This document shows positions 1 through 8,148 of a DNA stretch of 64,000 nt, piece after piece (within the stretch, counting starts at the first letter, position 1; each line of letters begins with the position of its first letter). A program made the translations under genes and the position numbers. The notes below the pieces were generated by a model that ran no database searches, was not told where the DNA came from, and worked only from the letters and a program-made list of their open reading frames with translations. Source of the stretch: an uncultured Campylobacter sp. (lineage in GTDB: Bacteria > Campylobacterota > Campylobacteria > Campylobacterales > Campylobacteraceae); contig NZ_CALGPY010000005.1 of NCBI RefSeq assembly GCF_937959485.1, forward strand, positions 506,796 through 570,795, given 5' to 3'.

Positions 1-475
1 GGGCGCCTAGCGTAAGCCCCGAGCCTACGATACCGCCGATGATTGCATGAGTAGTGGATACGGGCAAGCCCTTTCTGCTAGCAAAAAGTAGCCACGCGCC
101 AGCCGCAAAAAGCGCGCTCATCATTACATAGATAAAATCTCTCGGATGCACATCCATTTTGCTAAGATCGATTATGCCGCTGCGGATCGTCGAAGTCACT
201 TCGCCGCCTGCGATTACCGCGCCGCTTGCTTCAAATACCGCCGCGATACAAAGGGCTTGCGCTATGCTAAGGGTGCCGCTTCCGACGCTGGTGCCGAAAG
301 AATTTGCCACGTCGTTTCCGCCGATATTAAAGGCCATAAAGATGCCCAAAAATACCGAAACCAAAAATAGCATTTTATCGCCGCTTCCTATAAAACCGAA
401 TCCCCAGATAAGAAAATAGATTGTTACGCCGCAGAATATGCCGTAGAAAATGAGACTTATCTTGCTAGATTTCAT
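1..475 (-). CDS. PiT family inorganic phosphate permease (partial, N-terminal part)
   Basis: Only the first 158 codons are in the window; the gene runs off the left edge. Reading the minus strand from the ATG at 475 gives a hydrophobic protein with the two PiT hallmarks: GGNDVANSFGTSVGSGT around residue 50 and GLPVSTTHAIIG near residue 140. These are the duplicated phosphate-binding signatures of low-affinity phosphate:cation symporters of the inner membrane. The start is supported by an AGGGAGAG ribosome binding site just upstream. It is transcribed divergently from the nuo operon. Phosphate is the family's usual substrate; sulfate is less likely. Confidence 0.9.
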   Translation of the reverse strand, partial: MKSSKISLIFYGIFCGVTIYFLIWGFGFIGSGDKMLFLVSVFLGIFMAFNIGGNDVANSFGTSVGSGTLSIAQALCIAAVFEASGAVIAGGEVTSTIRSGIIDLSKMDVHPRDFIYVMMSALFAAGAWLLFASRKGLPVSTTHAIIGGIVGSGLTLGA

Positions 476-612
476 AGCTCTCCCTTAAAATCCGCGAAAT
501 TTTACCACACGCGCCTTAATCCCCACTAAATCGCACGGGCGAGGTATATAAATTTTAATTTTAAAAGCGAATTTAGTGGCGCGCGCTAAGCTTTATTAAA
601 TCAATACTTCGT

Positions 613-618
613 TACAAT
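613..618 (+). promoter_or_regulatory. Candidate -10 element of the nuo operon
   Basis: TACAAT lies 30 bp upstream of the nuoA start, in the AT-rich gap between the divergent phosphate permease and nuoA. Campylobacter sigma-70 promoters are recognised mainly by their -10 box, so no -35 is expected. This is a match by eye only. Confidence 0.4.
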
Positions 619-648
619 CCACATTAAATTTTAAAACCGAGGCGAAAA

Positions 649-1038
649 ATGTCTAGAATTCCGCTGCAAAGCCCGTATTTCGGAATATTCGTAATGCTAA
701 TCCTGGCTTTTTGCGTCTTTTCGCTCATCGTTAAACTATCCTCTTTGGTAGGCTCGCGTTTGGCAGATAGGTGCGACGAGCGGCTAAAGGGCGAAATTTA
801 CGAAAGCGGCCCCGAGGCCGTCAAACAGCCCAACCGAATGAACTCCCACTTTTTTTTGATAGCCGTGCTTTTCATACTTTTTGACGTCGAGATTATCTTT
901 ATGTTTCCGTGGGCGGTAAATTTTAAAATTTTAGGCGTGTTCGGGCTTGTAGAGATGGCGTTTTTCATCGTATTATTAGGCGTCGGTTTCATCTACGCCT
1001 GGAAAAAAGGAGCGCTAAATTGGCAGAGCATAAGATAA
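649..1038 (+). CDS. nuoA: NADH-quinone oxidoreductase subunit A
   Basis: This 129-residue membrane subunit of respiratory complex I belongs to the proton-pumping arm, at the junction with the peripheral arm. Three hydrophobic segments are visible (about residues 10-32, 63-85, 92-115), with the conserved loop YESGPEA at about residue 50 and FLIAVLFILFDVEIIF at about 67, both family signatures. The gene opens a 14-gene operon and overlaps the start of nuoB by 19 nt, so translation is probably coupled. Length is normal for the family. Confidence 0.97.
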   Translation: MSRIPLQSPYFGIFVMLILAFCVFSLIVKLSSLVGSRLADRCDERLKGEIYESGPEAVKQPNRMNSHFFLIAVLFILFDVEIIFMFPWAVNFKILGVFGLVEMAFFIVLLGVGFIYAWKKGALNWQSIR

Positions 1039-1529
1039 ACTACGCGCGCGAAAACGGGCTTCCAGTAGTTCTTACCACCGTCGATAAGCTAATTGCGTGG
1101 GGAAGGAGCAACTCTTTGTGGGCGATGACGTATGGGCTTGCTTGCTGTGCGATCGAGATGATGGCGGCGGGCGCGGGCAGATTTGACTTTGACCGCTTCG
1201 GCACGATATTTCGCGCAAGCGCCAAGCAATCGGATGTGATGATAATCGCAGGCACGCTTAGTAAAAAGCACGCCGAGTTTACGCGCCGCCTATACGACGC
1301 GATGCCAGAGCCTAAATGGGTTATCAGTATGGGTAGCTGCGCCAATACCGGGGGGATGTTTAATACCTACGCTACGGTGCAGGGCTGCGACCGCATAGTG
1401 CCTGTGGATATCTATCTGCCCGGATGCGCGCCGCGCCCCGAGACGCTGCAGTTTGCGATGATGGTGCTGCAAAAAAAGATCCGCACCCAAACCCCGCGCC
1501 GCGCACAAAAGGTAAAAAGGCTGATCTGA
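1020..1529 (+). CDS. nuoB: NADH-quinone oxidoreductase subunit B
   Basis: Encodes the peripheral-arm subunit carrying the terminal [4Fe-4S] cluster N2, which passes electrons to quinone. Cluster ligands are visible as the adjacent pair in GLACCAIEMM, the Cys of SMGSCANTGG and the Cys of LPGCAPRPE. The start is TTG at 1020, chosen because AAAGGAG lies 6-7 nt upstream and the reading matches the expected NuoB N-terminus; the start lies inside nuoA. At 169 residues the length is normal. The stop codon shares one base with the nuoC start. Confidence 0.97.
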   Translation: MAEHKINYARENGLPVVLTTVDKLIAWGRSNSLWAMTYGLACCAIEMMAAGAGRFDFDRFGTIFRASAKQSDVMIIAGTLSKKHAEFTRRLYDAMPEPKWVISMGSCANTGGMFNTYATVQGCDRIVPVDIYLPGCAPRPETLQFAMMVLQKKIRTQTPRRAQKVKRLI

Positions 1530-2317
1530 TGAGAAAATTTAATCCCAAAGGCGATCAGAGTAAAAAAAATTACTACAAAGACAGATTTTTCATTCCCGAG
1601 GAAACGCCGAAATCCAGCGCAAACGAGAGCGATTTCAAAGACGATCTGGACGCGCTTGAAGGCGTTAAAATTTTAAACTCGTACGTGGAATTTAACACTC
1701 TCGTGCTTTATGTGGAGCCTGCGCAAAATTTAGCGGCGCTGTGCGCGCTTAAGGGCGCGGGATATGAAATTTTATGCGAGCTAAGCGGCGTTGATTTCAC
1801 CGAGGCTCGCGGCGGCATCGAGGTTTTTTATCAGCTTTTGGATATCAAAAGGGCGCGCCGCGCGCGACTAAAGTGCTTCGTGCCGAATGAGAGCTTTTTG
1901 CAAAGCGCTGCGGGCATCTACAAAAGCGCGAACTGGGCGGAGCGCGAGCTATACGATATGATGGGCGTTTGGATTGAAAATCATCCAAATTTAGCGCGCC
2001 TAATAATGCCTGATGATTGGTTCGGACACCCGCTTTTGAAGTCCTATCCGCTGCAAGGAGACGAGTTTGCCAAGTGGTACGAGGTGGATAAAATTTTTGG
2101 GGTTGGCGCACGCGAACGCATCGGCGAAGAAAACCGAAATTCCGCATTCGTGGATGAAAAAGATACCTTTAACTTCGCGCGGCTCTATCACGAGAGCGGT
2201 TACGGCGAGCCGCGGCCGCAAGAAAAAATTTTACAAGAATATCAAGAAGAGGGCGGTGTGCGCTTTGTAAAACGCGCTAAACGCGGAATTTACAAGATCA
2301 TCACAAAGAGAAAATAA
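1529..2317 (+). CDS. nuoC: NADH-quinone oxidoreductase subunit C
   Basis: The 30-kDa peripheral-arm subunit of complex I, 262 residues from the ATG at 1529, which overlaps the nuoB stop by one base. The open frame extends further upstream but only as a shadow of nuoB. The family signature lies around residues 130-175: NWAERELYDMMGVWIENHP, then the MPDDWFGHPLLKSYPL block that contacts NuoB and NuoD. The N-terminal 35 residues are basic and poorly conserved. It ends with a one-base overlap into nuoD. Confidence 0.95.
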   Translation: MRKFNPKGDQSKKNYYKDRFFIPEETPKSSANESDFKDDLDALEGVKILNSYVEFNTLVLYVEPAQNLAALCALKGAGYEILCELSGVDFTEARGGIEVFYQLLDIKRARRARLKCFVPNESFLQSAAGIYKSANWAERELYDMMGVWIENHPNLARLIMPDDWFGHPLLKSYPLQGDEFAKWYEVDKIFGVGARERIGEENRNSAFVDEKDTFNFARLYHESGYGEPRPQEKILQEYQEEGGVRFVKRAKRGIYKIITKRK

Positions 2318-3543
2318 TGCAAAATCCAAGCAAGCTAAGACCGTTTTTCGAAAACATCGAGTACGAGCGCGAGGGCGCGAATATGATCTTAAATTTCGGT
2401 CCGCAGCATCCAAGCGCGCACGGCCAGCTAAAGCTAGTGCTGGAGCTTGACGGCGAGCGAATCGTGCGCGCCCGCCCGGGCGTGGGCTATATGCACCGAG
2501 GCATCGAAAAGATGGCCGAAAATATGATTTACGCGGAATTCGTCCCCGTAACCGACCGCGTCGATTATGTCGCATCGGGCTCGAACAACTACGGCTTTTG
2601 CGCCGCGGTTGAGAAGCTCTGCGGCATCGAAGTGCCGCGCCGCGCGCAGATCATCCGCACGATCTTGCTGGAGCTTAATCGTATCAGCTCGCACCTTCTG
2701 TTTTTGGGTACGCACGCGCTTGATATCGGCGCGATGACGGTGTTTCTCTACTGCTTTCGCTCGCGCGAATACATACTTGATCTCATAGAGAAATACTGCG
2801 GCGCGCGCCTTACGCACAATAATATCAAAATCGGCGGCGTGTTTTTGGATCTACCTAACGGCTGGTTAGAAGAGATGTTGAAATTTTGCGACGAATTCCC
2901 GAGCGACATTAAAGAGCTTGAAGATCTACTCGATACCAATAGAATTTGGCTAATGCGAACCGAGGGGGTGGGCGTGATCTCGCACGAAGATGCCCTTAGC
3001 TGCGGCTGTAGCGGAGTGAGCTTGCGCGCTAGCGGGCATGCGTGGGATATCCGCAAGGAAGAGCCCTATCTCATCTACGACGAGCTTGATTTCGACGTGC
3101 CATATGCGAGCGAGGGCGACTGCTACGCGCGTTATAAATGCTATATGGCGGAGATGCGCGAGAGCCTTAAAATTTTGCGCCAGTGCGCGAAGCACTATCC
3201 GCTAAGCGATCCGCAAATTTTAGCGATCGACCCCGCTTACGTAAATCCTAGCAAAGAGCAGATCATGACGCAAAACTACTCGCTGATGCAGCATTTCGTG
3301 CTGGTTACGCAGGGTTTGCGCCCGCCCGTGGGCGAAATTTACGCAGCGAGCGAGAGTCCTAAGGGCGAGCTTGGATTTTATATCCGCTCGATGGGCGAAA
3401 GCCGCCCGTACCGCCTTAAGATCCGCACGCCGAGCTTTTGGCATTGCGCGGTCTATGAGGAAATTTTACCGGGGCAGTATCTTGCCGACGCCGCGGCGAT
3501 CATCGGCAGCACTAATATTATCTTAGGCGAGGTGGATCGATGA
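2317..3543 (+). CDS. nuoD: NADH-quinone oxidoreductase subunit D
   Basis: The 49-kDa subunit of complex I, 408 residues, which forms the quinone-binding cavity with NuoB. The beta-hairpin signature LNFGPQHPSAHGQLKL is at about residues 25-40; the His of this motif lines the quinone site. Further conserved blocks are GYMHRGIEKMAE and the C-terminal SFWHCAVYEEILPG, with the protein ending soon after GSTNIILGEVDR as in bacterial homologues. It is separate from NuoC rather than fused. The stop overlaps the next start by four bases. Confidence 0.97.
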   Translation: MQNPSKLRPFFENIEYEREGANMILNFGPQHPSAHGQLKLVLELDGERIVRARPGVGYMHRGIEKMAENMIYAEFVPVTDRVDYVASGSNNYGFCAAVEKLCGIEVPRRAQIIRTILLELNRISSHLLFLGTHALDIGAMTVFLYCFRSREYILDLIEKYCGARLTHNNIKIGGVFLDLPNGWLEEMLKFCDEFPSDIKELEDLLDTNRIWLMRTEGVGVISHEDALSCGCSGVSLRASGHAWDIRKEEPYLIYDELDFDVPYASEGDCYARYKCYMAEMRESLKILRQCAKHYPLSDPQILAIDPAYVNPSKEQIMTQNYSLMQHFVLVTQGLRPPVGEIYAASESPKGELGFYIRSMGESRPYRLKIRTPSFWHCAVYEEILPGQYLADAAAIIGSTNIILGEVDR

Positions 3544-3770
3544 AGCGCTACGATTTGAGACATCTGGGCGATAAGTTTTTAAACCGCATGGGCGAAATTT
3601 TAAAAAATTCCGCTCGCGGCGAAACGATGATCTTTATGTTTGAGATGGGCGATTTCAGCGCGGTTCAAAAGAGCGCCGATCTGGTGGAGGGGCTAAATTC
3701 CACGCTTTTAAGCTCGATACGCTATAACCAAGTCGATTGGATGGTCGTCGCCAAAAAGGGGAGAGGATGA
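3540..3770 (+). CDS. Small complex I operon protein at the nuoE position (Campylobacter type)
   Basis: A 76-residue protein at the place where nuoE lies in other bacteria. It has none of the four cysteines of the [2Fe-2S] 24-kDa NuoE, so it cannot be a normal NADH-module subunit. From memory, C. jejuni has a similar small gene here (Cj1575c) and its complex I takes electrons from flavodoxin rather than NADH; function here is inferred from position only. The start overlaps the nuoD stop by four bases and the end overlaps the next start by four. Confidence 0.8.
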   Translation: MKRYDLRHLGDKFLNRMGEILKNSARGETMIFMFEMGDFSAVQKSADLVEGLNSTLLSSIRYNQVDWMVVAKKGRG

Positions 3771-4474
3771 AAATTTTAAATTTCGCGTCGCTGCTTAGCC
3801 TTCAAAATCCCGCGCTCGCAGCCAGTTTTCAGAGCGCTGAAATTTTAAGCGTATCACCGCTGCAAGATGCGCATCTTCCGGGCGAGCTGATAAAATGCGA
3901 GATCGGCGCGCAAAGCTTCGTGCTGGCGCTAATCTGCGCTAGTTTTTGCGACGAGCCATATTTCGCGGATCTGGATCTAGAGTACTTAAGCGGCGAAAGC
4001 AGCGTGGGCGAGGAGGAGATCGAGCAGATCGCAGAGTTTCTGCAAAGCGGCTGCGACGCGCTTTTGATCGACGATGCGCTTATTAAAACCCATCCCGACG
4101 CCGAAAATATCAAAGCCTTTCTATCTCTCATAGCGGCGAAGTTCGGGGTTAAAATTTTAAGCTTACGCGGCGAGCGAGCGGACTTGGGCGCACAAGAGCG
4201 GTTAAATTTAAGCCCGCTTAAAGAACCTGAGAATTTCGACGGCGCCGTGGTTTTCAAACACGATGCGGACGAGCGGCTCATCGGCGGAAGGTATTTTAGC
4301 ATGGTCGCAAAGATCAAGGGCGGCGATCGCGTCCGCATCAAAACGCCGCACCTAAATTTGGAAAAAGAATTTATTTTGGATGAGGAGCTAAAGGGCACGA
4401 TTGCGCTTTTGGGCTCGGGCGGGCAGGGCTTTGGCGGTTATAATTTCGAACTCGCAGAAATTTCTAAGGTTTAA
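3767..4474 (+). CDS. Complex I operon protein at the nuoF position (Campylobacter Cj1574-like)
   Basis: A 235-residue protein occupying the nuoF slot. It lacks the FMN- and NADH-binding glycine-rich motifs and the cysteines of NuoF, so it is not a NADH dehydrogenase subunit. In C. jejuni the gene at this position (Cj1574c) is reported as needed for flavodoxin-linked complex I activity; orthology here rests on position, size and the same neighbours. The ATG at 3767 overlaps the preceding stop by four bases and has GAGAGG just upstream. The frame is open 30 nt further upstream but has no better start. Confidence 0.8.
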   Translation: MKILNFASLLSLQNPALAASFQSAEILSVSPLQDAHLPGELIKCEIGAQSFVLALICASFCDEPYFADLDLEYLSGESSVGEEEIEQIAEFLQSGCDALLIDDALIKTHPDAENIKAFLSLIAAKFGVKILSLRGERADLGAQERLNLSPLKEPENFDGAVVFKHDADERLIGGRYFSMVAKIKGGDRVRIKTPHLNLEKEFILDEELKGTIALLGSGGQGFGGYNFELAEISKV

Positions 4475-4475
4475 A

Positions 4476-7145
4476 ATGGCAAAGATCACGATTGACGGTA
4501 AATCTTGCGAGTGCGACGAGGGCGAGTATATCTTGCAGGTCGCGCGTCGTTGCGGCGTTTTTATCCCAGCGCTTTGTTATCTAAGCGGCGGTACGCCGAC
4601 GCTCGCATGCAGGCTTTGTATGGTCGAAGCGGACGGCAAGCGCGTCTATAGCTGCAACGCCAAGGCCAAGGACGGCATGGTCGTTTACAGCCGCAGCCCC
4701 GAGATCGACGCCGAGCGCGAGGCGATCACGCAGGTTTATTGCATCAACCATCCGATGGCGTGCGGGGTTTGCGATCAAAGCGGTGAGTGCGAACTTCAAA
4801 ATTTAGCCCATCTGATGCGCACAAATGCCCAAAGCTACGCTATCCGCGATACGGCGCGCGAGGTGCAGGATTGGGGATATTTAAGCTACGATCCTAGCCT
4901 TTGCATCGTTTGCGAGCGCTGTATCACCGCCGCGAAAGACCGCCTGGGTGTAGATGCGTTTAAGCTCGTTCCGCGCGGCGGAGACGCGCCGAGTAAGGAG
5001 CAAAAGGACGCGATGCCAAAAGACGCCTACGCCGTGTGGAACAAACTTCAAAAAAGCCTAATCGCGCGGGTAAATGAAAATGATGATTGCGTAAACTACG
5101 GCGAGAGCGCGGCGGTCTGCCCGACGGGGGCTTTGGTAGAGCGCGCGTTTAAATACGTTTCAAACGCCTGGGAGTTGCGCCAAATCCCCGCTTCCAATCC
5201 GCACAGCAGCGACTGCGAACTGCTTTATTACGAGGTCAAGCGCCGCGGCATAGGCGAGCCGCGTGAAAAAATTTATCGCGTTAGCAGCGACATAAATTTT
5301 AGCGTCCTGCATGCGGGAGCGCGCTTCGGCTGGGATTTTTCAAACGAGCAGGCGAGCAAAAACGATGCGGTTTTTAACCGCATCGTGCGCGGCATCGAGG
5401 ATGGCGAGATCAAAAATATCAAATTTAATAGCTTCATTACCAACGAAGAGGCGCGGATTTTAGAGCTTTTGCGGCAAAAATTTAAGCTCGCTCTGATTAA
5501 CGACGAAGCGCTTGCGTATCAAAAATTCCTGCGCGAATTTTCTAAGCTTAGCGGCGCGAAATTTTATAATGCGGATTCGCAGACGGTTAAAAACAGCGAT
5601 TTCATCGTTGTTTGCGGCACGTTTTTACGTAGCGACGCGCCAAATCTGGGCTATGCGGTAAACAGCGCCTGTAAGATAAATAAGGCAAGCGGGATCTATT
5701 TTCATCCGTTTTGCGACGAGGGCATTAAGAGTTTTGGCAAAAATTTCATCCATCAGCCGCACGCTGCGGGCTTGGAGGCACAGATCCTGCTTTGGATCTT
5801 GCAAAAGTTCGGGCGCGATCTACCTGAGTGGCTGGATACGAAACTCGCGGCGGAATTTGAAATTTCGCGCGCCGCGGCGAAGGAAAATTTAGACGAGAAA
5901 CCCGTGGGTTCGCGAAATCCTGAAAATTCTGCGGAGGCAAATGGCGCTGGGAACGTTGTGAGTGCGAGCGGTGCCGAAAATTCCGCAAAAAATTCCGCGC
6001 AGAATTCTGAGAATCCTGTGGAAAGTAAAATTTCAAATTTTGCCCGCGCGCTGGGTCTGGACGAGCAAAAAATAGATGAAATTTTGGCTAAAAAGGAGCG
6101 TTTTTCGCTTATCATCGGCGAGGATTTTATCCGCACGCCAAATAGCGCTATGCTCGCGCGGCTGGCGGGCTTGGTGCAGCGCTACACGCCGCTAAAAGTG
6201 CTAGTGGTGCCGCCGCGCACGAACAGCCTGGGCGTCGCGCTCATCTGTGAGCTTAGCGCGCAAATGAGCGCGGGCGAGACGCTAGGCTACAATGAAGCGG
6301 GCGATATTAGCTTCGGCGTGTTGGAAGCGGATCTGGACGCGCCTAGCTTGTTGCAGCAGGAGGGCACGTTTACGAACTACGACAAGCGCGTGGTGTCCAC
6401 CAATGCGGCGCTTGATTACGGCGGATACGAGCTAAACGACATCGCCTGTGCGCTTGGGGTTTGCGCGGAGCACGCGATTGGCTATACATCAAGCTTGGGC
6501 GCGGATTTTGAGCCGATTAAATTTGACGATTTAGAAAATTTCTACGACAATGGCGGCGCAAACTACCGCGGATATGAGCTGCGAAACGAGGAGCTCGCCG
6601 CTAGCGAGGAGGAGTTTGAAATTTCGCTTTCAGCGCCGATTAGCGTGGGCGAGGGCGAAATTTTAATCTATGAGGCAAATCCGCTGCATCAATTCAATAA
6701 ATTTAGTGGCGCAAGCAGCGGGCTCGGCGAAGCGGGCGCTCTGTATCTAAGTCCCGGCATCGCCGAAGCTCTGGGCGTGAGCGCAGGTGACGTCGTTAAA
6801 ATTTACAAAGCGGACGGCGCGGGGTATGATGAAAAAACTAGCGGCGCGGGCAAAACGAGTGCCGCTAATGATAAAAGCGGCACCGGTCGTGCGAAAAAAA
6901 CGGATCGCGCAAGTGCCGCGCATAAAGCAGACGGCGCCGGTGATGAAAACAGCGAAAGCGGCGCGACTGAGTTCGTAAGCTTAAAGCGCGAAATCGTCGC
7001 TAGCGTAAAGATCGATCTAGGCTTTAGCGGGGCGTATCTGCCGTATTTTGACGAGAAGCTGCGCAGCGAGATATTTTTCAAAACCTCACGCTATGCAAGC
7101 GTAAAAATCGAGAAAATTTCAAATTCCAAAGGAGAGGGCAGATGA
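4476..7145 (+). CDS. nuoG: NADH-quinone oxidoreductase subunit G, with two low-complexity inserts
   Basis: The large iron-sulfur subunit of the peripheral arm, 889 residues from ATG 4476. Cluster ligands are clear: C34, C45, C48, C60 for the N-terminal [2Fe-2S]; H92, C96, C99, C105; and C143, C146, C149 with C215 (VCPTGAL) for [4Fe-4S] clusters. A molybdopterin-oxidoreductase-like region follows. Two stretches look inserted: about residues 468-520 (rich in N, S, E, A) and 778-838 (rich in K, A, G, S, D). Neither contains a recognisable motif and both sit between conserved blocks. With no NuoE/F in the operon, this subunit probably receives electrons directly from the alternative donor. The stop overlaps nuoH by four bases. 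Confidence 0.95.
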   Translation: MAKITIDGKSCECDEGEYILQVARRCGVFIPALCYLSGGTPTLACRLCMVEADGKRVYSCNAKAKDGMVVYSRSPEIDAEREAITQVYCINHPMACGVCDQSGECELQNLAHLMRTNAQSYAIRDTAREVQDWGYLSYDPSLCIVCERCITAAKDRLGVDAFKLVPRGGDAPSKEQKDAMPKDAYAVWNKLQKSLIARVNENDDCVNYGESAAVCPTGALVERAFKYVSNAWELRQIPASNPHSSDCELLYYEVKRRGIGEPREKIYRVSSDINFSVLHAGARFGWDFSNEQASKNDAVFNRIVRGIEDGEIKNIKFNSFITNEEARILELLRQKFKLALINDEALAYQKFLREFSKLSGAKFYNADSQTVKNSDFIVVCGTFLRSDAPNLGYAVNSACKINKASGIYFHPFCDEGIKSFGKNFIHQPHAAGLEAQILLWILQKFGRDLPEWLDTKLAAEFEISRAAAKENLDEKPVGSRNPENSAEANGAGNVVSASGAENSAKNSAQNSENPVESKISNFARALGLDEQKIDEILAKKERFSLIIGEDFIRTPNSAMLARLAGLVQRYTPLKVLVVPPRTNSLGVALICELSAQMSAGETLGYNEAGDISFGVLEADLDAPSLLQQEGTFTNYDKRVVSTNAALDYGGYELNDIACALGVCAEHAIGYTSSLGADFEPIKFDDLENFYDNGGANYRGYELRNEELAASEEEFEISLSAPISVGEGEILIYEANPLHQFNKFSGASSGLGEAGALYLSPGIAEALGVSAGDVVKIYKADGAGYDEKTSGAGKTSAANDKSGTGRAKKTDRASAAHKADGAGDENSESGATEFVSLKREIVASVKIDLGFSGAYLPYFDEKLRSEIFFKTSRYASVKIEKISNSKGEGR

Positions 7146-8137
7146 GCGATAGTGCATTTTATTTCGTAGCTACCGTCTTAAAGGCGCTCGTGATTTTAGC
7201 CGTCATCGCGCTGCTCTCGGGGCTTGCGACCTATGCCGAGCGCAAGGTGCTTGCCTTTATGCAGCGCAGGATCGGGCCTTCTATGGTCGGGCCTGCAGGA
7301 CTTTTGCAGGTGGGCGCGGATATGATAAAGCTTTTTACAAAAGAGGACGCGATCCCTGCGCGGGCGAATAAGCTTCTTTTTAAAATCGCGCCGATAATAT
7401 CGGCTACGGGAGCTTTCGTGGCGCTTTCGGTAGTGCCGCTGCTGCCGGAGTTTACGATCGGCGGGCGAACCATCCAGCCGATTTTAAGCGATATAAATGT
7501 GGGAATTTTATTTTTGCTCGGAGCTAGCGGCACCTGCGTTTATGGTCTACTGATCGGAGGGCTTGCGAGCTACAATAAATGGGGCACGATAGGCGCGTTT
7601 CGCGCGTTTTTGCAGATCACCTGCTTTGAGGTGATAAATGGCCTTAGCCTGATCCCTATCGTGATGATCACTGGCTCGCTCTCGCTCATCGACATCGTAA
7701 GCGCGCAAAGCGGCGGCATAGATAAGTGGTTTATCTGGAAAGAGCCCGTTTGCTTCGCGCTCTTTCTCATCGCAGCCTTTGTAGAGTGCAACCGCACGCC
7801 GCTATGCCTTACCGAAAACGAAACCGAGATCGTAGCGGGCGCCGGTACGGCATATTCGGGTATGCGCTGGGGTATGTTTTTTATCGGCGAATACGCCAAT
7901 ATCATAACCTACTCCGTCGTTACGACGCTGCTGTTTTTGGGCGGATTTAACGCGTTTTGGTTTATCCCTGGCGGCGTTATGATGGTGTTAAAATCAAGCC
8001 TCGTGTTTTTCTGCTTCCTATGGGCTCGCGCGGCGTGGCCGCATCTGCGCCCCGATCAGCTGATGGGGCTTTGCTGGAAAGTCTGCATGCCGTTAGCTCT
8101 TGCTTGCGTGCTAATTACCGCGCTAGCGATCGTTTAA
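7142..8137 (+). CDS. nuoH: NADH-quinone oxidoreductase subunit H
   Basis: Membrane subunit of 331 residues that anchors the peripheral arm and forms part of the quinone chamber. The signature ERKVLAFMQRRIGPSMVGP is at about residues 32-50, followed by LLQVGADMIKLFTKED. A second conserved block, ECNRTPLCLTENETEIVAG, lies near residue 220; its glutamates are the typical quinone-chamber and proton-path residues. Eight hydrophobic spans are visible. Length is normal and no insert is seen, unlike the G, I and N subunits of this operon. Confidence 0.97.
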   Translation: MSDSAFYFVATVLKALVILAVIALLSGLATYAERKVLAFMQRRIGPSMVGPAGLLQVGADMIKLFTKEDAIPARANKLLFKIAPIISATGAFVALSVVPLLPEFTIGGRTIQPILSDINVGILFLLGASGTCVYGLLIGGLASYNKWGTIGAFRAFLQITCFEVINGLSLIPIVMITGSLSLIDIVSAQSGGIDKWFIWKEPVCFALFLIAAFVECNRTPLCLTENETEIVAGAGTAYSGMRWGMFFIGEYANIITYSVVTTLLFLGGFNAFWFIPGGVMMVLKSSLVFFCFLWARAAWPHLRPDQLMGLCWKVCMPLALACVLITALAIV

Positions 8138-8148
8138 GGAGGGGTGCG

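Noticed and set aside
1040..1508. Minus-strand frames opposite nuoB
   Set aside because: nuoB is unmistakable on the plus strand; the antisense frames arise from its codon pattern.
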